Positions 6,504 to 13,327 of a stretch of 14,693 nt of DNA are shown in pieces (the stretch's first letter is position 1; each line of letters starts with the position of its first letter). The notes beneath the pieces were generated by a model. The model saw only the letters and a list, made by a program, of their open reading frames with translations, did no database searches and had not been told where the DNA came from. The stretch lies in NCBI GenBank assembly GCA_035263725.1, contig DATFRC010000075.1, forward strand, positions 1-14,693, given 5' to 3'. The DNA comes from DASXRA01 sp035263725 (GTDB taxonomy: Bacteria; Actinomycetota; Actinomycetes; Mycobacteriales; Jatrophihabitantaceae). Position numbers and translations under genes: made by a program.

Positions 6504-7841
6504 TCAGCCTCCCCGCAGCCGGTCGAGGCCGTTCTGTGCAGCGAGAACGATCGGTTCGTTCAACGCCCCGATCGCCGGCGAATAGACGTTCTCCATCGTC
6601 GCGAGGTCATTCATGGTGAGCCCGAACCGAACCGCTGTGGCAAGGAAGTCGGCGCGCTCCTTGATACCCTCACCGCCGACCATCTGCGCGCCGATGAGGC
6701 GCAGGCTGCCCGGCTCGGCGAGGAGCTTCACCGTTACCGGCTTGACCCCGGGGTAGTAGCGCGCACGGGAGATGCCCTGCGCCTTGCCGAGCACGTAGGG
6801 GATTCCCAGGGCCGTGGCGGTTGTCTCGCCGAACGATGCTCCCCCGATGATCCACTTTCCGGCCGGCGTACCCCACGGAACGTAGACGGCCCGATAGACA
6901 CGTGAGCCTCCGCCGGCGTTGAGCCCGGCGACCTTCCCCTGCGCATAGGCGTGACTGCCGGTGAGACCCTGCAACGGCACGCGCGTCAAGCCGTGCGGGA
7001 TCTCGGTACAGTCGCCGGCCGCGAACACCCCGGGCTCCGACGTGGCCATCCGCTCGTCGACGATCAGCCCTCCGGTCGAACCGATCTTTAGACCGGCAGC
7101 GGCAGCCAGCGCATTGTTGGCTTCCTTGTGGGTGCACACGACAGCGAGGTCCGCGGCGATCTCGCCGTCGGACGTCTGCACCGCCCGCAGGTGGCCCTCG
7201 CCGAGGAACGCCTGCACGGACGTGTTGAAGTGTGTTGTGACACCGAGCTCGCGCCACGACTCTTCAACGGGCGCCATGATGTCCGGGTCGGCTACCTGCG
7301 ACATCGGCCACGGACCAGGGTCGACGACGTGCGTCTCGATCCCGCGGTGCGCCAGGGCAGTGGTCATCTCGACACCCAGTGGCGACGCCTCTACGACGAC
7401 CGCCGTCCTGACCGTGTCCAGAACCTTGTCCCACTCCATCGCCTCGCGGATGTTCTTGACGTAGTACAGGCCTTCCAGGTCGCCACCGGGAACTCCCGGA
7501 TCTGCATAGTTGAAGCCAGTACCGAGCACCAGCCCGTCCCAGCGAACGTCGCCTTCACCCGCTACATGCAGCACCTTGCGCGCGACGTCGATGCTCTCGA
7601 CCCTTGTCTCGTACCGGATGTCGATCCCGGCCTGGACGTACGCGTCCTTGGTGGCGAGGAACAACCGTTGGAAGTCGTCGATCTCCTTGCCATGTACGTA
7701 AGGGATACCGCACGGGCTGTAGGCAACGTCTTCGAACTCGGTGAAGACCACGACCTCGTTGGCCGGATCGGCCGCCTTCACACCGCCGGCGGCGCCGATC
7801 CCGGCTGCGCCTCCTCCGACGACTACGATCTTGTTCGCCAC
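6504..7841 (-). CDS. FAD/NAD(P)-dependent disulfide reductase, CoA-disulfide reductase/NADH oxidase-like
   Basis: 445 aa from GTG at 7841; a 461-aa form from ATG 7889 is possible but has a weak ribosome site, whereas GTG 7841 follows GAAGGGGG at 8 nt and puts the FAD motif at the usual place (VANKIVVVGGGAAGIG). The single redox cysteine is C44 in YSPCGIPY, characteristic of the CoA-disulfide reductase, NADH oxidase and NAD(P)H persulfide reductase group. Later come a second FAD contact, GVFAAGDCTEI, and a dimerisation domain with YYPGVKP. The NAD-binding region reads VVVEASPLGVEMTTAL, where the expected glycine-rich G-x-G-x-x-G has been altered. It leads the minus-strand operon from the divergent promoter at 7842-7944. 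It is not the MSMEG_0569-type flavoprotein usually found in Nit1C clusters. Substrate is unknown. Confidence 0.87.
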   Translation of the reverse strand: MANKIVVVGGGAAGIGAAGGVKAADPANEVVVFTEFEDVAYSPCGIPYVHGKEIDDFQRLFLATKDAYVQAGIDIRYETRVESIDVARKVLHVAGEGDVRWDGLVLGTGFNYADPGVPGGDLEGLYYVKNIREAMEWDKVLDTVRTAVVVEASPLGVEMTTALAHRGIETHVVDPGPWPMSQVADPDIMAPVEESWRELGVTTHFNTSVQAFLGEGHLRAVQTSDGEIAADLAVVCTHKEANNALAAAAGLKIGSTGGLIVDERMATSEPGVFAAGDCTEIPHGLTRVPLQGLTGSHAYAQGKVAGLNAGGGSRVYRAVYVPWGTPAGKWIIGGASFGETTATALGIPYVLGKAQGISRARYYPGVKPVTVKLLAEPGSLRLIGAQMVGGEGIKERADFLATAVRFGLTMNDLATMENVYSPAIGALNEPIVLAAQNGLDRLRGG

Positions 7842-7900
7842 GCGTCGTACCCCCTTCGCGCGCCGAGCGGGTAGACGACCGTCCACCATGATCGAGGCTC

Positions 7901-7916
7901 GTTCACTATATTAGAC
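7901..7916. promoter_or_regulatory. Compact paired half-sites in the flavoprotein/regulator divergent promoter (site B)
   Basis: GTTCACTAT (7901-7909) matches the GTTTACTAT arm of the 8574 element at 8 of 9, and ATATTAGAC (7908-7916) matches its ATAGTAGAC arm at 8 of 9. Here the arms meet head to head with no 18-bp spacer. The site contains good -10 boxes on both strands: TATATT (7908-7913) for the regulator and TATAGT on the minus strand (7910-7905) for the flavoprotein operon. Binding would be expected to repress or set both promoters, giving autoregulation. The binding protein is inferred. Confidence 0.5.
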
Positions 7917-7944
7917 GCGGCTACGCCGTCAAGGGGGGCCACGA

Positions 7945-8559
7945 ATGACTAGATCGATCGGCAAGCCGCAGCGTGCCCTGCGCATCGAGGAACACGTCGA
8001 CGGCATCGTCAGCTCCATCGGGCCGAAGCTCAAACAACTCCGGCACGAGCAGCGCCTGTCGCTCCAGCAACTTGCCGCCAAGGCCGACGTCTCCGCCGCC
8101 GCGATCCACAAGATCGAACGCAACGACATGGTCCCCACGATCACCACGCTGCTGAAGATCGCCACCGCGCTGGAGCGCCCGGTCAGCTACTTCATCGACA
8201 GCGACGAGACGCCTCCCGAGCCGGTCGCATTCACCCGCGCCGGCGAGCGTCCCGCCGTCTTCACACCGCACAAGGGACTTCGCCTCGCCGGGGTGTCCGG
8301 CCCGTACTCACCGTTCCGCAGCGCCGCGGCGGTCGCCACGCTCGACCCGGGGGCCAACAGCGGCAGCAAGCCCCTCGTTCATCCCGGCGAGGAACTGGTC
8401 TTCGTCCTGGAAGGCAGCGTGATCTTCGACATCGACGGGGTGAGCTACAAGGTCGGGCGCGGCGATTCATTGCACTTCATCGGTGAGCGGCCCCACCACT
8501 GGGCCAACGAGACGAAATCCACCGTGCGGGCTCTGTGGATCGCGCTGCGCGACTCCTAG
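7945..8559 (+). CDS. XRE-family transcriptional regulator with C-terminal cupin domain
   Basis: 204 aa. The ATG at 7945 is preceded by AAGGGGGG at about 6 nt. A helix-turn-helix of the XRE type spans about residues 28-86 (LKQLRHEQRLSLQQLAAKADVS, then IHKIERNDMVPTITTLLKIA). A cupin_2 sensor domain follows, with PGEELVFVLEGS from about 146 and RPHHWAN around 182-188; H184 and H185 are candidate metal or ligand contacts. Family knowledge: XRE-cupin proteins usually control adjacent catabolic genes and respond to a small molecule bound in the cupin. It is divergent from the flavoprotein operon and directly upstream of two hydrolase genes, and matching inverted repeats occur in three promoters of this window, so it is the likely local regulator. 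Confidence 0.92.
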   Translation: MTRSIGKPQRALRIEEHVDGIVSSIGPKLKQLRHEQRLSLQQLAAKADVSAAAIHKIERNDMVPTITTLLKIATALERPVSYFIDSDETPPEPVAFTRAGERPAVFTPHKGLRLAGVSGPYSPFRSAAAVATLDPGANSGSKPLVHPGEELVFVLEGSVIFDIDGVSYKVGRGDSLHFIGERPHHWANETKSTVRALWIALRDS

Positions 8560-8573
8560 CGGCCTCGTCGCGG

Positions 8574-8609
8574 GTTTACTATGCGATGGATTCATTCCCG
8601 ATAGTAGAC
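8574..8609. promoter_or_regulatory. 36-bp inverted-repeat operator candidate before the amidohydrolase (site C)
   Basis: The arms are GTTTACTAT (8574-8582) and ATAGTAGAC (8601-8609), inverted repeats with one mismatch and an 18-bp spacer. The element fills the gap between the regulator stop (8559) and the amidohydrolase ribosome site (GGGGAGG, 8613-8619). TACTAT at 8577-8582 could serve as a -10 box, with no clear -35. The same geometry is found at 2004-2039. Control by the XRE-cupin protein encoded immediately upstream is inferred. Confidence 0.6.
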
Positions 8610-8626
8610 AGTGGGGAGGCCTCGCC

Positions 8627-9490
8627 ATGGCGTCACCGGAGAAGGTCAAGGGCCGGGTCATCGACGCGCACAGCCACATCGGCGAAATGGAGGCATGGGC
8701 GTTCTACAACCTGAAGGAGCCGGTCAAGCCGACGGTGTACGAGTTCGCCGACGCCAGTGCCTACCTGCGTCATCTCGACGGTGTGGGGGCAGAGCGTGGA
8801 CTGGTCCTCCCCAACTACGGCATTCCGGTGCAGGGCCAGGCGTTTTCGCTGAACGATCTCGTCGTCGAGGCAGCACAGAGCAGCGACCGCCTGACCGGCG
8901 GGTTGTGGGTGTCGTTCCTGCCCCAGAACCGGGACCTGACCCTCAAGGCGCTGGAGCACGCGGGCGAGAGCGGCATCGTCGCACTGAAGACGACGTTCCT
9001 GCTCGGCGGCAACCCCGACCCAGGTACCTGGGACGACGACACCCGCGAGATCGCCGAAGCGTGCTTTGCCGCCGCCGAGGCCAACGACCTGGTCTTCCAC
9101 TTCCACACGAGCGCCGGTGGCACATCGGACATCAACAACTACGTGCCGATGGTCGAGAAGTACGGCAAACGCATCAAGATTTACCTCGTGCACTTCGGCG
9201 GAGGCGTCAGCGGCCACATCAAGCTCGTCCCGCAGTTCCTCGACTGGGTGGAGCAGGGCTACCGCGTGTACTGCGACACCACGTGGACGATCGGCTTCGG
9301 CGCGCGCTGGTTGATGACCGAGATCGAACGCCGTGGCGTCGGCGCGGACCGCGTGCTGTTTGCATCCGACGAGCCGTGGAGTGACTTCTGGAGCGAGTAC
9401 TGGAAGATCAACGGCGCGCCCGTCAGCGGTGAGCTGAAGGAGCGGATCCTGTATCGGAACTACGAGGATCTCTACGGGCCCAAGGCGTAG
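8627..9490 (+). CDS. Amidohydrolase_2 family metal-dependent hydrolase
   Basis: 287 aa, with ATG at 8627 after GGGGAGG at 7 nt; the longer open frame to 8483 overlaps the regulator and its operator and is rejected. The protein is a TIM-barrel hydrolase or decarboxylase of the PF04909 type. Putative metal ligands are H15 and H17 (DAHSHIG), H158 or H160 (FHFHTSAG), H189 (LVHFGGG) and D248 (FASDEPW). Family members hydrolyse C-N or C-O bonds or decarboxylate aromatic acids; the substrate here cannot be told. It lies just downstream of the 36-bp operator and 21 bp upstream of the PHP hydrolase gene, so the two probably form one operon. Confidence 0.88.
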   Translation: MASPEKVKGRVIDAHSHIGEMEAWAFYNLKEPVKPTVYEFADASAYLRHLDGVGAERGLVLPNYGIPVQGQAFSLNDLVVEAAQSSDRLTGGLWVSFLPQNRDLTLKALEHAGESGIVALKTTFLLGGNPDPGTWDDDTREIAEACFAAAEANDLVFHFHTSAGGTSDINNYVPMVEKYGKRIKIYLVHFGGGVSGHIKLVPQFLDWVEQGYRVYCDTTWTIGFGARWLMTEIERRGVGADRVLFASDEPWSDFWSEYWKINGAPVSGELKERILYRNYEDLYGPKA

Positions 9491-9511
9491 CTCACAGTTC
9501 CGGCTGCCGCG

Positions 9512-10954
9512 GTGCCGGCCGTCGCTCGGCGGTCCACGACCAAGATGATCAGCGGTCATATCGACGCCGGTGCCGCCGATTTCGTCTACCTGCCGGTGGA
9601 TGTGCCGCGCGGCGTCAACCAGATCGCTGTCTCCTACAGCTATGACAAGCCGCACGTGCCGTCCGGCACGCCCGGCAACTCCCTGGACATTGGCATCTTC
9701 GACGAGCGTGGCAGCGATATCGGCGGCCACGGATTTCGGGGTTGGTCCGGCGGGTTCCGCAATGAGTTCGCGATCAGCGCCGAGTCGGCGACGCCCGGCT
9801 ACCTGCCCGGCCCCGTCAACGCCGGGCGATGGAACATCATTCTGGGGCCGTACCAGATCGCGCCCGCGGGCCTCAACTACCAGGTGCAGGTGACCCTGAC
9901 GTTCGGGCCGGACGGGACACCGTTCCAGCCACAGTATCCGCCGCAGCAGGTCGCCGGACTGCCCCAGGCCTGGTACCGCGGCGACTGCCACCTGCACACC
10001 GTCCACTCCGACGGGCACCGACTGCCCGAGGAAGTGGCTGCCGCTGCCCGCGCGGCCGGGCTCGATTTCATCGCCACCACCGACCACAACACGTCCTCGT
10101 CGCACGGGGTCTGGGGTTCTCTCGCCGGCGACGACCTACTGATCATCACCGGCGAGGAGATCACCACCCGCAACGGCCACTACCTCGGCCTGGGGCTGCC
10201 GCCCGGCGAGTGGATCGACTGGCGCTACCGGGCCCGCGACGGCGACTACCTCGATGCCGCGCAGCGGATCCACGGCGCGGGCGGCATCGTCGTGCCGGCC
10301 CACCCGTACTGCGCGCTCGTCGCGTGCCGCTGGAAGTTCGGCTACGACCAGGCGGATGCCATCGAGGTGTGGAACGGCGCGTGGACCACCGACGACGAGT
10401 CGGCCGTGGACACCTGGGACTCGATGCTGCTCGAATCGGTGCGTGGCAAAGAGCGGTGGCTGCCGGCCATCGGCAACAGCGACGCGCACCGCGAGCAACA
10501 GGTGATCGGCCTGCCGCACAACGTCGTGCTGTCCGATGGGCTGTCGAAGGACGCGCTGCTCGACGGCATCAGCTCCGGGCGGAACTGGATCGCCGAGTCG
10601 TCGGCCGTGAACCTGACCTTCTCGGCGGCCGGCGGCGGCCGGACGGCGGGGATCAGCGAGCGACTGGCCGTCGCCGAGCGGGCTCCGGTCGATGTCACGC
10701 TCGAGGTCAGCGGCGTCCTGAACGGCGTCGTGCGACTGATCTCCGACGAGGGCCAGGTCATGCAAGCTCAGCTGCCTGCCTCGGGCGACGGCACGATCAC
10801 CTACCGAACCACGCCGTCGCGGGCCGCGTACATCCGAGCCGAGGTACGCCACCTGCGCCCGGACGGCAGTCCGGGTAACGGCAACGGCATGGGTCCCGAC
10901 CCCCAACTCGGCCCGATGGCCGCCCTCACGAACCCGATCTTCCTGGGCCGCTGA
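9512..10954 (+). CDS. PHP-domain metallohydrolase, CehA/McbA family
   Basis: 480 aa from GTG 9512; ATG at 9545 (MISGHIDAGAADF) would give 469 aa, and neither start has a strong ribosome site. Residues 1 to about 150 form a beta-rich domain (HIDAGAADFVYLPVDVP). The PHP metal site follows: H160 and H162 (GDCHLHTVHSDG), D191 and H192 (TTDHNT), E in GEEITTRNGHYLG, H264 (VPAHPY), and D324 and H326 (GNSDAH). A second beta-rich region ends the protein. CehA and McbA are carbaryl hydrolases, so hydrolysis of a carbamate or phosphate ester is possible, but the family is broad. With the amidohydrolase it forms the second regulator-linked operon. Confidence 0.87.
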   Translation: MPAVARRSTTKMISGHIDAGAADFVYLPVDVPRGVNQIAVSYSYDKPHVPSGTPGNSLDIGIFDERGSDIGGHGFRGWSGGFRNEFAISAESATPGYLPGPVNAGRWNIILGPYQIAPAGLNYQVQVTLTFGPDGTPFQPQYPPQQVAGLPQAWYRGDCHLHTVHSDGHRLPEEVAAAARAAGLDFIATTDHNTSSSHGVWGSLAGDDLLIITGEEITTRNGHYLGLGLPPGEWIDWRYRARDGDYLDAAQRIHGAGGIVVPAHPYCALVACRWKFGYDQADAIEVWNGAWTTDDESAVDTWDSMLLESVRGKERWLPAIGNSDAHREQQVIGLPHNVVLSDGLSKDALLDGISSGRNWIAESSAVNLTFSAAGGGRTAGISERLAVAERAPVDVTLEVSGVLNGVVRLISDEGQVMQAQLPASGDGTITYRTTPSRAAYIRAEVRHLRPDGSPGNGNGMGPDPQLGPMAALTNPIFLGR

Positions 10955-11422
10955 CGCGCGCAGCCATACCTCGTCGGCACGACAGCCGCCTACATCGACT
11001 TCACCACGAGGATCTCACAACGCATGCCGTGGCTGGTCCTCACCGTGGTTCTCCTGGCGTTCATCTTGCTGACAGTCGCGTCTCGATCAATTGTCATCGC
11101 GACAAAGGCGGCGGTGTTGAAGCGCGTCATCACCACAGCAGGCGTCATCATGATCGCGGTCTTCACCAGCTTCGTGCTGGATCCCGATCCCACCGTGAAG
11201 ATGCTTGCCATCGGCATGGCCGCGGCGGTTCTCATTGACGCAAGCGTGATCCGCATGATTCTCGTCCCAGCAGTCATGTCGCTACTTGGCCGCAATGCCT
11301 GGCGGATGCCGAGGTGGCTGGACTGCATTACCCCCAACCTAGACATCGAAGGCAGCGAACACCTCGCCCGCGCATCCCGAGAGGAGCAGGCAGCGCTGAC
11401 CCGGACTCCAACGGCGCAGTAG
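10955..11422 (+). pseudogene. Remnant of an MMPL/RND-family transporter (C-terminal part with internal deletion)
   Basis: From about 10964 the frame reads PYLVGTTAAYIDFTTRISQRMPWLVLTVVL, which is the MMPL segment before a transmembrane helix, and continues through SRSIVIATKAAVLK. It then jumps straight to RVITTAGVIMIAVFTSFVLD and ends with the usual C-terminal run, VLIDASVIRMILVPAVMSLLG and PRWLDCITPNLDIEG. Full MMPL proteins have roughly 700 or more residues with over 100 between those two parts, so the N-terminal bulk and an internal block are missing. An ATG at 11024 leaves a 132-aa frame that may be called as a gene, but it starts inside a membrane helix. It abuts the stop of the PHP gene in the same frame. 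Confidence 0.8.
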
Positions 11423-11499
11423 TCGTCCACTGCAGCGGCGGTCACACGTCGTTGCGGGCAGCCCACCGTCGACGGCTCCCGTCGCCGTACGCTGAAATC

Positions 11500-12447
11500 G
11501 TGACAGACGGCGCTGACGTCCATCGAGTCGTAGCCCTGGCTCTGCCCGGTGTCGTCGCATTCGACCTGTCCATCGCGGCGCAGATTTTCGGGCACCGTTC
11601 GGCGCAGTCGCTCTACTCGTTCGCGGTCTGCGCGCCGAAGGCGGGACTCGTGACGTCGTCGACCGGCTTCCAGGTTGCTGCACCGCTTGGCCTCGAGGCG
11701 TTGGCTCAGGCGGACACCATCGTCGTGCCGGGTTTCGATCCGCTCGACGCGCCCGACGAAGCGAGCCTGGCGGCGCTGCGCGATGCTGCCGACCGAGGCA
11801 CCCGCATCGTGTCGGTGTGCGTCGGGGCGTTCGCACTGGCGGCCGCCGGCCTGCTCGACGGCCGCAGCGCGACGACGCATTGGCAGCACGCCGACCACTT
11901 CCGCCGACGGTTCCCGCGGGTACGGCTGAATCCGGACGTCCTCTACGTCGACGAGGGTCAGGTGCTGACCAGCGCCGGTATCTCTGCCGGGATCGATCTG
12001 TGCCTGTACCTGGTCCGCCAGGACTACGGGGAACACGTCGCTGCCGAAGTCGCGCAGCGCATGGTGGTGGCCAACCACCGCACCGGCGGTCAGTTGCAGT
12101 ACGCGCAGCGCCCGCTGCCGAAACACGGTGGACTGGGGGCAACGCGCGAGTGGGCGATCTCCGAGCTGCAGCGCCCGTTGACCGTGCGGCACCTGGCGCG
12201 CCACGCCGGTCTGCCGGTGCGCTCGTTCACCCGCCAGTTCCGCGACGAGGTCGAGCTGAGCCCGATGCGGTGGCTGACCTTGCAGCGGGTACGGGAGGCG
12301 CTGCGGCTACTGGAGGCGACCGATTTGGATGTGTACGACGTCGCCGTGCGCAGCGGATTCGGAACTCCGGCGACCCTGCGACTGCACCTGGCCCGCGAGC
12401 TGGGCTCGACCCCGACGGCTTACCGTCGAGCGCACCGGCGGCAGTAA
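11500..12447 (+). CDS. GlxA-family AraC-type transcriptional regulator (DJ-1/PfpI plus HTH)
   Basis: 315 aa from GTG 11500. TACGCT at 11488-11493, six bases before the GTG, looks like a -10 box with no ribosome site between, so the message may be leaderless. The N-terminal half is a DJ-1/PfpI-like sensor domain: ALPGVVAFDLSIAAQIFG, IVVPGFDP, IVSVCVGAFALAAAGLLDGR and ATTHWQHAD. The C-terminal part has two AraC helix-turn-helices: LTVRHLARHAGLPVRSFTRQF, then SPMRWLTLQRVREALRLLE and YDVAVRSGFGTPATLRLHL. GlxA-like regulators act in nitrogen, amide or aldehyde metabolism in several bacteria, but the target here is unknown; the nearest downstream gene is the carbonic anhydrase, 79 bp away. Confidence 0.9.
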   Translation: MTDGADVHRVVALALPGVVAFDLSIAAQIFGHRSAQSLYSFAVCAPKAGLVTSSTGFQVAAPLGLEALAQADTIVVPGFDPLDAPDEASLAALRDAADRGTRIVSVCVGAFALAAAGLLDGRSATTHWQHADHFRRRFPRVRLNPDVLYVDEGQVLTSAGISAGIDLCLYLVRQDYGEHVAAEVAQRMVVANHRTGGQLQYAQRPLPKHGGLGATREWAISELQRPLTVRHLARHAGLPVRSFTRQFRDEVELSPMRWLTLQRVREALRLLEATDLDVYDVAVRSGFGTPATLRLHLARELGSTPTAYRRAHRRQ

Positions 12448-12489
12448 GCGGATTTGGCCCAACCTCAGCGCCGGGTGGCCGTGATGGCT

Positions 12490-12519
12490 ATCGTGACGGC
12501 GGCTGCGGCCGCTCACGAT
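12490..12519. promoter_or_regulatory. Inverted repeat upstream of carbonic anhydrase
   Basis: Perfect 7-bp arms ATCGTGA (12490-12496) and TCACGAT (12513-12519) are separated by 16 bp that include a GCGGCCGC palindrome. The right arm ends 7 bp before the ATG of the carbonic anhydrase gene, so the element covers the likely promoter and start region. It could be an operator for a dimeric regulator, perhaps the upstream GlxA-type protein. Confidence 0.35.
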
Positions 12520-12526
12520 CGAATAC

Positions 12527-13078
12527 ATGACAAACTTTGACGAGCTCGTCGCCGACAATGCCCGCTTCGCCCGGACGGACGCGAAAAACCGGGTGCCGCA
12601 GATTCCGTTCGTCCCGAACAAGCAGGTTTACGTCATCACCTGCATCGACCCGCGCGTTGACCCGGCCGACATCTTCGGGCTGACCCTCGGCGACGCCATC
12701 GTGGCGCGGAACGTCGGTGGACGAGTCACTGATTCCGTCCTCGACGATCTGGCCTGGATCAGCTACCTGCACGAGGTCAAGACGCCGGATACGCCGTGGT
12801 TCGAGATCGCCGTGGTGCACCACACCGACTGTGGCTCAGCGCTGATGGCCGACGACGAGCTGCGGTCGGGCTTCGTGGCCCGCGGCTTCGATGACCAGGA
12901 TCTGCTCCGCACCGCTGTCACCGACCCGGCGCGGACCGTGCCCCTCGACGTGGAGCGCATCCTCGACTCGAAGACGGCCAGCGGCGACATCGTCGTCTCC
13001 GGCTACGTCTATGACATTCGAACCGGCCTGGTCACCCAGGTCGCCGCGCCCCGTTCCGGCAACGACGCGACTCGATGA
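12527..13078 (+). CDS. Beta-class carbonic anhydrase
   Basis: 183 aa. It interconverts CO2 and bicarbonate in the cytoplasm. Zinc ligands are C39, H99 and C102, in CIDPR (39-43, with the D41-R43 dyad) and HHTDCG (98-103). NVGGRVTDSVLDDLAWISYL and GDIVVSGYVYDIRTGLV are the usual core and C-terminal strand segments. Length fits the short actinobacterial type. No ribosome site is evident before ATG 12527; an inverted repeat lies immediately upstream. It could serve to process CO2 released from carbamate, but distance and separate control make that link speculative. Confidence 0.92.
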   Translation: MTNFDELVADNARFARTDAKNRVPQIPFVPNKQVYVITCIDPRVDPADIFGLTLGDAIVARNVGGRVTDSVLDDLAWISYLHEVKTPDTPWFEIAVVHHTDCGSALMADDELRSGFVARGFDDQDLLRTAVTDPARTVPLDVERILDSKTASGDIVVSGYVYDIRTGLVTQVAAPRSGNDATR

Positions 13079-13096
13079 CGACGCAGGTTCAGGCCA

Positions 13097-13111
13097 CTCC
13101 GCTGTCCGGAG
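13097..13111 (+). terminator. Weak hairpin after carbonic anhydrase
   Basis: CTCCG (13097-13101) pairs with CGGAG (13107-13111) across a 5-nt loop, 18 bp after the carbonic anhydrase stop. The stem is short and no T-run follows, so termination is uncertain. Confidence 0.2.
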
Positions 13112-13121
13112 AGATCACAAA

Positions 13122-13144
13122 GCGGAGGGCGTGGGATTCGAACC
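13122..13144 (-). other. tRNA 3'-end-like fragment (T-loop and acceptor strand), possible attachment-site scar
   Basis: On the minus strand this stretch reads GGTTCGAATCCCAC followed by GCCCTCCGC, the shape of a tRNA T-loop, 3' T-stem strand and 3' acceptor strand. No matching 5' acceptor, D-arm or anticodon arm is found at 13145-13210, and the 5' T-stem strand does not pair, so no full tRNA gene is present. The rest of the gap 13079-13327 holds no gene that I can support, only a small CATCCT/AGGATG hairpin at 13173-13188. Confidence 0.45.
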
Positions 13145-13327
13145 TCGGCCTTACCCCTCAGCGTCCGGTCAACATCCTGGACAGGATGGGTGATCACGAT
13201 TCTTGGCACTTGTCCCCCTCATTGCGATAGCCATGGCGGATTCCGGCGCTGAGCGCTGTGCGGTCGGCTGACCGGGCGATGTTCCGGGGCGCATTGTGTG
13301 CGGCTCGGCGCGAACGGCTGACCGGGA

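Noticed and set aside
8483..8626. Longer start for the amidohydrolase
   Set aside because: It would overlap the regulator's C-terminus and cross the inverted repeat; ATG 8627 has a strong ribosome site and begins just before the DAHSH motif.
8633..10105. Long minus-strand open frame (490 codons)
   Set aside because: It is antisense to two recognisable hydrolases and shows no domain; a product of GC-rich codon bias.
10990..12204. Long minus-strand open frame (404 codons)
   Set aside because: It is antisense to the MMPL remnant and the GlxA-type gene, both with clear family motifs; its translation is low-quality and Arg-rich.
13173..13188. CATCCT/AGGATG hairpin as a terminator
   Set aside because: The six-pair stem has no following T-run and is about 95 bp from the nearest stop codon; likely chance.
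13122..13210. Complete tRNA gene on the minus strand
   Set aside because: Only the T-loop and 3' strand look right; the 5' acceptor strand, D-arm and anticodon arm do not fold.
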